A DNA stretch of 16,103 nt, taken from contig JBBRTW010000126.1 of the NCBI GenBank assembly GCA_038244055.1, positions 1-16,103 of the forward strand, read 5' to 3'. Each line of letters opens with the position of its first letter. Position 1 is the stretch's first letter. This DNA is from DASPKW01 sp038244055. Lineage in GTDB: Bacteria > Planctomycetota > Phycisphaerae > Tepidisphaerales > Tepidisphaeraceae. The notes beneath the pieces were generated by a model. It searched no databases. It worked only from the letters and a program-made list of their open reading frames with translations, and was not told the DNA's origin. The translations under genes were made by a program, and so were the position numbers. Shown piece by piece: positions 7,221 to 13,214 of the stretch.

Positions 7221-8405
7221 ATGGCCAAGAAGACCGTTAAAGATATCGACGTCAAGGGCAAGCGCGTTCTCATGCGCGTGGATTTCAACGTTCCCGTTGA
7301 GAACGGCAAAATCACCGATGACCGCCGGATCGTGCAGGCCCTGCCGACGATTAAAGAGGTCGTGGGCAAGGGCGGGCGGGTGATTTTGATGAGCCACCTC
7401 GGCCGGCCCAAGAAGGGTCCCGAAGCCAAGTTTTCGCTCAAGCCGACGGCCGACCGCCTCGGCGAACTGCTTGGCAAGCCGGTGAAATTCGCCAGCGACT
7501 GCGTTGGCCCGGAGGTGGAGAAGATGGCGGCCGAGTTGAAGGATGGGGATGTGCTGATGCTGGAAAATGTCCGTTTTCATCCCGAAGAGGAGAAGAACGA
7601 TCCAAATTTCGCCAAACAGCTCGCCAGGCTCGGCGATGTCTATATTAACGATGCCTTCGGCACGGCCCACCGCGAGCATGGCAGCACTTTCGGCGTGCCG
7701 CAGGCGCTGGCCGGCAAGCCCCGCGCAATCGGCTACCTGATCCAGAAGGAACTCAAATTCCTGGGTGAAGCGATCTCCGCGCCGCAGCGGCCGTTCGTCG
7801 CGATCATGGGCGGCGCCAAAGTCTCCGACAAGATCGAAGTCATCAAGGCCCTCCTCGGCAAGGCGGACAAGCTGCTCATTGGCGGGGCGATGGCCTACAC
7901 GTTCTTCCTCGCCCAGGGCAAGCAGGTCGGTAAGTCGCTGGTCGAGAAGGACAAGGTCGATCTGGCCAGGGAACTGCTGGCGACCTTCGGGGCGAAGATC
8001 GTGCTACCGATCGACAACGTGATCAGCGATAAGATGACCGATGACGCGGTGACGAGCGTTGTCGAAGGGGACATTCCGGCCGACAAAGAAGGCTTTGACA
8101 TTGGCCCTAAGACCTGCGCCCTGTACGCGACCGAAATCGCCAAGGCCAAGACCGTCATCTGGAACGGCCCGATGGGCGTGTTCGAGAAAAAGCCCTTCGC
8201 AGCGGGAACGCGCGCCGTTGCGATTGCGGTGGCCGATGCGACCGCCAAAAATCACGCGGTGACGATCATCGGCGGCGGCGACTCGGCCGCGGCGGTCGAG
8301 CAGATGGGCCTGTCGGACAAGGTCAGCCACGTCAGCACCGGCGGCGGGGCTTCGCTGGAGTTTTTGGAGAGCGGGCATTTTTCGACGTTGGATATACTGG
8401 ACTAA
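7221..8405 (+). CDS. pgk: Phosphoglycerate kinase
   Basis: This cytoplasmic enzyme transfers phosphate from 1,3-bisphosphoglycerate to ADP in glycolysis and runs in reverse in gluconeogenesis or carbon fixation. The 394 residues match the family. Substrate-binding blocks are RVDFNVP (19-25), SHLGRP (58-63), ENVRFHPEE (115-123) and YINDAFGTAHREHGST (141-156). Nucleotide-binding blocks are GGAKVSDKIEVI (197-208), WNGPMGVFE (314-322), GGGDSAAAVEQMG (351-363) and STGGGASLEFLESG near the C-terminus. The ATG at 7221 is set by AGAAGGAGA at 7204-7212; a longer in-frame version starting at 7158 would have to begin inside the promoter and lacks a ribosome binding site. The next gene starts six bases after the stop, so the accessory HEPN gene is probably on the same transcript. 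Confidence 0.98.
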   Translation: MAKKTVKDIDVKGKRVLMRVDFNVPVENGKITDDRRIVQALPTIKEVVGKGGRVILMSHLGRPKKGPEAKFSLKPTADRLGELLGKPVKFASDCVGPEVEKMAAELKDGDVLMLENVRFHPEEEKNDPNFAKQLARLGDVYINDAFGTAHREHGSTFGVPQALAGKPRAIGYLIQKELKFLGEAISAPQRPFVAIMGGAKVSDKIEVIKALLGKADKLLIGGAMAYTFFLAQGKQVGKSLVEKDKVDLARELLATFGAKIVLPIDNVISDKMTDDAVTSVVEGDIPADKEGFDIGPKTCALYATEIAKAKTVIWNGPMGVFEKKPFAAGTRAVAIAVADATAKNHAVTIIGGGDSAAAVEQMGLSDKVSHVSTGGGASLEFLESGHFSTLDILD

Positions 8406-8411
8406 TCGGAC

Positions 8412-8915
8412 ATGACTCTCCGGGACAACATTCTCAACTCGCCGGAGACGATTTCCGACCTTGCATGGGCGGCCGAACAGCGCTTTCGTGAAGCTGAAGT
8501 CCTTATGGATGCGCGGCATATTACGGGAGCGGTGTATTTGCTCGGCCTAGCCGCAGAAATGTGGCTGAAGACCGCTTGTTTTCGATCGTTCGGCGCCGGA
8601 CTGAGCACGCCAATAGCCACCCAACTCGGACCGGCGCGCGTCTGGATGCGGCAACAAGCGCCGGCGATCGATGCCGAATCCTATCACAGCCTTCAGTTTT
8701 GGGCCGAATATCTTATTCAGAAACGAGCCCTTACCGGAATTCCTTTGGCGACCGAAGTGACCGGGCGTTTACGCCATCACGTCACGCACCGCCTCTTTGC
8801 CGATTGGAAGGTCGACATTCGATATCGCCTGATTTCAATGTCGGAACTTCATTCGAATCGCGTATATAATGATGTCGTCTGGATACGCCGCGAATGGACG
8901 AGCCTTTGGAGGTAG
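8412..8915 (+). CDS. HEPN-domain protein with RNase-type R-x4-H motif
   Basis: A 167-residue, all-helical protein. Residues 18-57 (AEQRFREAEVLMDARHITGA, then VYLLGLAAEMWLKTACF) match the first two helices of stand-alone HEPN proteins, in which a small tolerance-like helix leads into GAxYLxGxAxExxLK. The sequence RHHVTH at 121-126 fits the HEPN ribonuclease signature R-[NHD]-x3-H (an R-x4-H). The following DWKVDIRYR and the closing helix WIRREW are also usual. HEPN proteins act as RNases in toxin-antitoxin, CRISPR ancillary and abortive-infection systems, or as non-catalytic partners of nucleotidyltransferases. No nucleotidyltransferase is adjacent here. The gene begins six bases after pgk with no strong ribosome binding site, so it may be read by coupling; a TATACT word at 8393-8398 could act as a -10, but no good -35 goes with it. 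Confidence 0.7.
   Translation: MTLRDNILNSPETISDLAWAAEQRFREAEVLMDARHITGAVYLLGLAAEMWLKTACFRSFGAGLSTPIATQLGPARVWMRQQAPAIDAESYHSLQFWAEYLIQKRALTGIPLATEVTGRLRHHVTHRLFADWKVDIRYRLISMSELHSNRVYNDVVWIRREWTSLWR
8865..8870 (+). promoter_or_regulatory. Consensus -10 word inside the HEPN gene
   Basis: A perfect TATAAT lies 46 bases before the partner gene's ATG, but no TTGACA-like word sits 15-19 bp upstream. It may drive the partner separately, or it may be chance. Confidence 0.2.
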
Positions 8916-8916
8916 T

Positions 8917-9231
8917 ATGCCGGTTCGAGAATTCAAGCGCGAACTTCCTTTGGAGTATGGAACTCTGGTGGATGGTGTGGTCGCCGAATGGCGCAGCCCC
9001 CAATCCACTAATTCTGAACCCGTAATCCTCACAGAGCGCCGGCGCGATGGCAAGATCGAACACGTCTATGTCATCTGGTCGAAATGGGACAAAATTGAAC
9101 GAGTGCAGCGTTCCGAGGCTGTTATGGATGCGGTGGAGAAGGTGCTTTTGGCCGACGAGGTCTTGAATGTCACCATTGCCATGGGGCTGACACCGGACGA
9201 GGCAGATCGACTCGGGCTGAAATGGCGTTAA
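8917..9231 (+). CDS. HEPN partner protein, unknown family
   Basis: A 104-residue soluble protein with no signal peptide or membrane helix. The start at 8917 follows the HEPN stop by one base, and its ribosome binding site GGAGG (8908-8912) lies in the last codons of the HEPN gene, so the two are translationally coupled. The N-terminal half looks like beta strands (LVDGVVAEW, EPVILTER, HVYVIWSKW); the C-terminal half is helical (RSEAVMDAVEKVLLADEVLN) and ends VTIAMGLTPDEADRLGL. The arrangement 'strand EPVIxxE, VYVIW, helix xSExVMDA, VTxAMGLTxxEA' gives the impression of a conserved small family, but I cannot name one. By position it is a candidate antitoxin or accessory subunit for the HEPN protein. 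It is not an MNT nucleotidyltransferase: the GSxxxGxxxxxSDxD motif is absent. Confidence 0.7.
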   Translation: MPVREFKRELPLEYGTLVDGVVAEWRSPQSTNSEPVILTERRRDGKIEHVYVIWSKWDKIERVQRSEAVMDAVEKVLLADEVLNVTIAMGLTPDEADRLGLKWR

Positions 9232-9285
9232 TACGCCAATTCGGATGTTACCGGATATTCCCTTCGATTCGCCCCGCAACGTTTT

Positions 9286-9558
9286 ATGGTCGAAGATCAC
9301 GACTCGGCAATCTGGCTGCGAGTGTTCCGATCGGTGCCCCTGCGCCAGCGACTCGTTGCGGGCGAGGCAATGCTCGCGATCGAGTTGAGGTGCCACGATC
9401 TAAACCAAATGAACCAACTGACGGCAATAGCGAGGTCAGGGAAATTGCGTCCATCACAGACCGCGCGCATCCAGTCGTACAATCATATCGGCCATACGCT
9501 GGCCATGCTGCGATCCGCCGCGCGGCAAGCTATTGGCGGCTCCAAGGCGAAGCGGTAA
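9286..9558 (+). CDS. Possible 90-residue helical protein, unknown
   Basis: The frame reads MVEDHDSAIWLRVFRSVPLR and onward through a mostly helical, Ala/Leu/Arg-rich sequence to GGSKAKR. It has no clear ribosome binding site. It lies in the same frame as the preceding partner gene, with no stop between that gene's TAA (9229-9231) and this ATG. It could therefore be a separate small gene of the cassette, or the remnant of a once longer partner protein interrupted by a nonsense mutation. The amino-acid content is reasonable for a real soluble protein, but I recognise no family. The stop is ten bases before the rpe start. Confidence 0.4.
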   Translation: MVEDHDSAIWLRVFRSVPLRQRLVAGEAMLAIELRCHDLNQMNQLTAIARSGKLRPSQTARIQSYNHIGHTLAMLRSAARQAIGGSKAKR

Positions 9559-9567
9559 AACGAGTTG

Positions 9568-10269
9568 ATGACCTCCAACCCCTTCTCCTCCCCCCGACGC
9601 ATGCTCCTCCCTTCCATCCTCTCGGCCGATTTCTCCAAACTGTCGGCCGAGATCGATGACGTCCTTTCCGCCGGCGCGGATTTTCTTCATTGCGATGTGA
9701 TGGACGGCCATTTCGTCCCCAACATTTCCTTCGGCCCGCCCATTCTCAAATCCATCCGTCCGCGCACCAAAGCTTTTTTCGATGTGCATCTGATGATCTC
9801 GGAGCCGGTGCGATACGCGCCGGCCATGATCCAGGCCGGGGCGCAGAACATCACCTTCCACGAAGAGGTCACCCTCGACCCCGCCCAAACCGCGCGGGAG
9901 ATTCGCAAAATAGGCATGGAGGTCAGCTCCACCGGTTGCCGTGTCGGGATAACACTTAACCCGGCCACGCCTATTGAAAAAATCCTCCCCGCGCTCGATT
10001 TCGTGGACCTGGTGCTCATCATGAGCGTCGTCCCCGGTTTCGGCGGGCAGAAGTTCATGCCGGAGGTGCTTGCCAAGGCGGAGACAGTCAAAAAACGCCT
10101 GCGGCCCGATCAACGCCTCGAAATTGATGGCGGCATGAACCAGCAGACCATCGGCCAGGCGCGCGATGCCGGCGTCGACTGGTTCGTGGTCGGCAGCGCC
10201 ATCTTCGACCACCCCGATCGCAAATCCATCATCGCCGATCTCCAGCGCCAACTCGGCAACGCGCCATAA
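9568..10269 (+). CDS. rpe: Ribulose-phosphate 3-epimerase
   Basis: This cytoplasmic TIM-barrel enzyme interconverts ribulose 5-phosphate and xylulose 5-phosphate in the pentose phosphate pathway and, where present, the Calvin cycle. At 233 residues it is slightly longer than the usual 220-225. Visible signatures are PSILSADF (15-22), HCDVMDGHFVPN (41-52), DVHLMI (72-77), NPATP (131-135), SVVPGFGGQKF (153-163), EIDGG (185-189) and VVGSAIF (207-213). Metal and catalytic residues H41, D43, H74 and D187 are all present. The segment GMEVSSTGCRVGITLNP holds about five residues more than the common form before the NPATP strand. The start ATG at 9568 lacks a strong ribosome binding site; a TTG directly before it and an ATG at 9601 are less likely. 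Confidence 0.96.
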   Translation: MTSNPFSSPRRMLLPSILSADFSKLSAEIDDVLSAGADFLHCDVMDGHFVPNISFGPPILKSIRPRTKAFFDVHLMISEPVRYAPAMIQAGAQNITFHEEVTLDPAQTAREIRKIGMEVSSTGCRVGITLNPATPIEKILPALDFVDLVLIMSVVPGFGGQKFMPEVLAKAETVKKRLRPDQRLEIDGGMNQQTIGQARDAGVDWFVVGSAIFDHPDRKSIIADLQRQLGNAP

Positions 10270-10323
10270 ACTCCGCTCAATTCATATGCTGCGAGTCCGT
10301 AACCAATTGCCCGGCCGCGCGTA

Positions 10324-10353
10324 TTAAGATTGTGCGAGGAAATCGGGTATAAC
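10324..10353 (+). promoter_or_regulatory. Putative promoter of the DUF4956 gene
   Basis: TTAAGA (10324-10329) and TATAAC (10348-10353) are 18 bp apart, matching four and five of six consensus bases. The gene's start codon lies 40 bases further on, with GGAGA (10376-10380) as a somewhat distant ribosome binding site. Confidence 0.45.
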
Positions 10354-10392
10354 TGCGCATCTCGCTTCTGACCTTGGAGAACCGCCCGCGCC

Positions 10393-11112
10393 ATGCCGTC
10401 ATTTCTCGATACTTTTCTCAGCGATGATTTCGCGTCCGGCGCGATCTCCAGCGAAACCGCGCTCCTGGCGCTGCTCCTGGCGTTTGTGGTGGGGCACGTC
10501 GTCGCCTGGGTTTACATGGGGACGCATTCGGGGCTCTCTTACTCGCAATCTTTCGCCGGGTCGCTTCTGGTGATGCCGGTGCTGGTGGGGCTGGTGATGA
10601 TCCTGATGGCCAGCAACCCGCTGATCGCGCTGGGGTTGATCGCGGTTTTTGCGATGGTGCGCTTTCGGAATGTTCTCAAGGACACGCGCGATACCATGTT
10701 TGTCCTCTGGGCCATCGCCGAGGGAGTCGCCTGCGGGACATTGCGCTTCGGCATCGCGGTCGTGGCAGCGCTGGCATTGGCGGGCGTGTTTGCCTATCTG
10801 CGCTTCACCTCTTTCGGCGGGCGGCATCGATACGATGTGATTCTCTCCCTGGAATGGTCCGCGCCAAATCCGCAGGTTGCCCATGGCGAATCGACCAACT
10901 GGGCCGCCACGCTTCGGCCGATTTTCCAGCGCCACGCCCTGCGGGCCATCCTCGCTTCGCAACACGATCTCGACGCCGAGAAGCTCGAATTTTCCTATCG
11001 CCTGCTCTTGCGCGATCCCTCAAAAAGCCGCGAGTTGCTCCGCGAGCTCCAGGCTGCTCAGGGCATCACGCGCGTTTCCCTGTTCCATCGTTCCGATGAA
11101 GCTGAAATCTGA
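10393..11112 (+). CDS. DUF4956 family membrane protein
   Basis: A 239-residue inner-membrane protein with four hydrophobic helices (about 22-42, 55-73, 75-90 and 116-137) and a soluble C-terminal part of about 95 residues. The signature is the loop and helix MVRFRNVLKDTRDTMFVLWA (88-107) followed by IAEGVACG, which is typical of DUF4956 proteins. These are often found near polyphosphate (VTC-like), CotH or exopolysaccharide genes. The C-terminal domain starts YDVILSLEW and resembles the ferredoxin-like, ACT-like domain usual in this family. The biochemical role is unknown. It lies 41 bp before the HlyD-like gene, probably in one operon. The spacing of the ribosome binding site to the ATG (12 bases) is longer than normal. 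Confidence 0.8.
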   Translation: MPSFLDTFLSDDFASGAISSETALLALLLAFVVGHVVAWVYMGTHSGLSYSQSFAGSLLVMPVLVGLVMILMASNPLIALGLIAVFAMVRFRNVLKDTRDTMFVLWAIAEGVACGTLRFGIAVVAALALAGVFAYLRFTSFGGRHRYDVILSLEWSAPNPQVAHGESTNWAATLRPIFQRHALRAILASQHDLDAEKLEFSYRLLLRDPSKSRELLRELQAAQGITRVSLFHRSDEAEI

Positions 11113-11153
11113 TTTCTCGATTTTGCATCGCAGTTCACGAACCCAGAAGCTCC

Positions 11154-11834
11154 ATGCCGACTCCCATCCCCACTCCTCTCCACCTTAAGCTGCGGCGGCT
11201 GCGGTATAGCGTGCTCCCGTTGATCACCTTCGCGCTGGCGGTTGCGCTTTCGGCCTGGCTCTGGGTGCGTCATGGTTCGGCCACGCAGGCGGTGGGCGAG
11301 GTTTCGGTGCTGACGATCCATCTGGTCGCCCCGCACGATGGCCGGTTGACCGAGAGCGCCTATTTTCCCAAGCTTTACGATCGCGTCACGATCAACCAGC
11401 AACTCGGCCGACTGGAGCCGATCCGCACCAGCGCCATCGGCGGCGCGCTCGATGAACGGACCTTGCTGGCCCCCGCATCCGGCTCGGTCACCACGATCCA
11501 TCGCCGCCCCGGCGAGTTCGTCAAGCAAGGTCAGGAAATCCTGACGATCACCCGCCTCGACAGCCAGCATATTGTCACCTACGCCCGCGGCGATACCCGC
11601 ACCCTTCCGGCCAAGAACTCCAAGGTGCTGATCCGCTCCAAACAGGTCACCGCATCGGCGCGGGTCGAAGAAGTCGGGGTGACGATCGAGCCGATCCCCG
11701 ACCATCAGCACGCCAGCTCCAAACATGCGGTGGAATGGGGAATTCCCATCCGTATTTCCCTCCCCGATCCCGCCATCCTGCCGCTGCGCCCGGGGGAGTT
11801 GGTGAGCCTCACTTATCTGCCCGATGCGAAGTGA
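11154..11834 (+). CDS. HlyD-like membrane-anchored barrel-sandwich protein
   Basis: A 226-residue protein with an N-terminal signal-anchor helix (about 19-38) and the rest outside the membrane. The sequence VSVLTIHLVAPHDGRLTES (50-68), a later APASGSVTTIHRRPGEFVKQ (106-125) and GQEILTITRL form the two halves of the lipoyl-like barrel-sandwich hybrid seen in periplasmic adaptor (HlyD/EmrA) proteins. The long coiled-coil hairpin of efflux adaptors is missing: the two halves are joined by only about 40 residues (KLYDRVTINQQLGRLEPIRT). It therefore resembles the short HlyD-like proteins of exopolysaccharide operons rather than a drug-pump adaptor. The C-terminal beta barrel (IPIRISLPD, LRPGELVSLTY) is complete. 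No adjacent transporter gene identifies a pump. Confidence 0.75.
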   Translation: MPTPIPTPLHLKLRRLRYSVLPLITFALAVALSAWLWVRHGSATQAVGEVSVLTIHLVAPHDGRLTESAYFPKLYDRVTINQQLGRLEPIRTSAIGGALDERTLLAPASGSVTTIHRRPGEFVKQGQEILTITRLDSQHIVTYARGDTRTLPAKNSKVLIRSKQVTASARVEEVGVTIEPIPDHQHASSKHAVEWGIPIRISLPDPAILPLRPGELVSLTYLPDAK

Positions 11835-12028
11835 TTGTCGGGCCGTAACTTGGCATGAACGTCTTATGGGGCATGAATCCTCAATTTCACACCTTGACGG
11901 TGGGCAGGGGGTTGCCGATAGAACGGTTATTGGAGAAATCCGCGCCAACCCGTGTCGGCGCGGCTATCGAATAAAAGCGGCCCACGGTGATTTGCCGTGC
12001 AATTGTTGAAACTGGCTTGGCGGCTGGC

Positions 12029-12058
12029 TTGCCCGCTTTTTGGCCTCGGCTGTAAGAT
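12029..12058 (+). promoter_or_regulatory. Weak promoter candidate before the glycosyltransferase
   Basis: TTGCCC (12029-12034) and TAAGAT (12053-12058) are 18 bp apart, each four of six for consensus. Transcription would begin within a few bases of the TTG proposed as the start codon. The upstream 233-bp interval otherwise shows only a GC-rich hairpin at 11941-11964 without a T-tract. Confidence 0.25.
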
Positions 12059-12067
12059 GCGCCCTCT

Positions 12068-12892
12068 TTGAGTTGTTCACCCTTGATCAGCATCGCCCAA
12101 ACCATTCCCATCCGGTCCCGGCCCAAGTTGCCGCCGCGCGTGCGGCTGATGGGGATGCCGATCGATTGCGTCACCCAGGCGCAGGCGGTGGCGCATATTC
12201 TCGATAGCCTGGCGGGGGGATACGGCGGCTGGGTCATCACCCCCAACCTCGATCAGCTTCGCCAGTATCACGAGCGGCCTGAACTGCGGCCGATGTACGA
12301 GGAGGCCAACCTCATCCTGGCCGATGGCATGCCCCTGATCTGGGCCAGCCAGATTCAGCGAACGCCTCTCCCTGAGCGGGTGGCCGGATCGGAACTGATC
12401 TATACCCTTTCGGCCAGCGTTGCTCGGGTGGGCCGGTCGATCTTTCTTCTGGGTGGCAACCCCGGCACGGCCGCCGGCGCGGGGGAGCAACTTAAACGGC
12501 TGAATCCGCTTCTCAAGGTGGCCGGAACACATTGCCCCAAATTCGGCTTCGAAAAAGACGAAAAACAGGTGGCGGATGTGCTTGGGGCGCTGACGGCCGG
12601 CGCGCCGGATATTGTCTTTGTCGGCCTTGGGTTTCCCAAGCAGGAGAAGCTCATCGAAACCGTCCGGCGGCAATTTCCCCGGACCTGGTTCCTGGGGATC
12701 GGGATCAGTTTCAGTTTCGTCTGCGGCCAGGTGAAACGCGCCCCCAAATGGATGCGCCGCGCCGGGCTGGAATGGGCGCACCGAATGATGCAGGAGCCCG
12801 GGCGGCTGTTTCAGCGATATGTCATGGAGGATATCCCGTTTGCGATGCGGCTGCTGGGGGATGTGACGGGGCGGGGGAGCGGTCGGCAGTAG
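12068..12892 (+). CDS. WecG/TagA/CpsF-family glycosyltransferase
   Basis: This GT26 family adds an N-acetyl-mannosamine-type or related sugar from a UDP donor to a lipid-linked acceptor during synthesis of enterobacterial common antigen, wall teichoic acid or exopolysaccharides. Signatures, numbering from TTG 12068, are MGMPIDCVTQ (28-37), WVITPNLDQL (55-64), ADGMPLIWAS (85-94, with D86 as the likely catalytic base), IFLLGG (125-130), GLGFPKQEK (186-194) and APKWMRRAGLEWAHRM (225-240). The usual FDF triplet before the latter reads FSF here. The 274-residue length includes a non-conserved N-terminal extension of about 27 residues. No ATG is in frame before 12149; TTG 12068, TTG 12083, GTG 12140 and ATG 12149 are all possible starts, and none has a good ribosome binding site. 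The C-terminal membrane-targeting region is present. Confidence 0.88.
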   Translation: MSCSPLISIAQTIPIRSRPKLPPRVRLMGMPIDCVTQAQAVAHILDSLAGGYGGWVITPNLDQLRQYHERPELRPMYEEANLILADGMPLIWASQIQRTPLPERVAGSELIYTLSASVARVGRSIFLLGGNPGTAAGAGEQLKRLNPLLKVAGTHCPKFGFEKDEKQVADVLGALTAGAPDIVFVGLGFPKQEKLIETVRRQFPRTWFLGIGISFSFVCGQVKRAPKWMRRAGLEWAHRMMQEPGRLFQRYVMEDIPFAMRLLGDVTGRGSGRQ

Positions 12893-12901
12893 GGGGGCGG
12901 T

Positions 12902-13066
12902 GAAGTACGAAATCCGAAGCACGAAATCCGAAGCAAATCCCGGGCTCAAATCGCCAAATTCTAAACCAGAGACGGTTACCGATTCGCATATCCATTCGTT
13001 TGGATCATTGGACCCTGCTTTTGATTTGAATTTGTTTCGTATTTCGAACTTCGGATTTCGTGTTTC
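12902..13066. repeat. Large imperfect inverted repeat of AATCCGAAAT-type words
   Basis: The left arm (about 12902-12970) holds GAAATCCGAAGCAC and GAAATCCGAAGCAAATC. The right arm (about 13020-13066) holds their reverse complements as TTTGTTTCGTATTTCG, AACTTCGGATTTCG and TGTTTCC. The arms are about 45 bp each, with scattered mismatches, around a loop of roughly 60-80 bases. This is the pattern of dispersed intergenic palindromes seen in many planctomycete genomes. It lies right after the glycosyltransferase stop and may act as a transcript-end structure. A short frame through it simply translates the repeat and is not a gene. Confidence 0.7.
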
Positions 13067-13103
13067 CGCTATCTCCGCCTGCTGCTTTCCGCATACTCCC
13101 GCC

Positions 13104-13134
13104 TTGACACACGCGCCTTCCCGCGTTCGACTAT
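13104..13134 (+). promoter_or_regulatory. Possible promoter before the Tat-exported oxidoreductase
   Basis: A perfect TTGACA -35 box (13104-13109) stands in the context GCCTTGACA, the same as upstream of pgk (where it is CGCCTTGACA). The best -10 at acceptable spacing is only GACTAT (13129-13134, 19 bp), so the promoter is uncertain. The 322-bp interval otherwise contains the inverted repeat. Confidence 0.35.
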
Positions 13135-13214
13135 TCGCAACAAGCCGGCCGGCGGAGCGTATCCAATAGCGGCTTCATCTCCTCCATTCACAACCGCTTT
13201 GAGGAACCTCCATT

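Noticed and set aside
9222..9659. A 145-codon plus-strand frame between the HEPN cassette and rpe
   Set aside because: It overlaps the start of rpe by about 90 bases and the 90-residue candidate in another frame, and its translation is Arg/Pro-rich in the manner of shadow frames.
11941..11964. GC-rich hairpin after the HlyD-like gene as a terminator
   Set aside because: The stem CCGCGCC/GGCGCGG is sound but no T-tract follows on the plus strand, and it is more than 100 bp past the stop.
12900..13169. An 89-codon plus-strand frame
   Set aside because: It translates the AATCCGAAAT inverted repeat and has no ribosome binding site or recognisable product.
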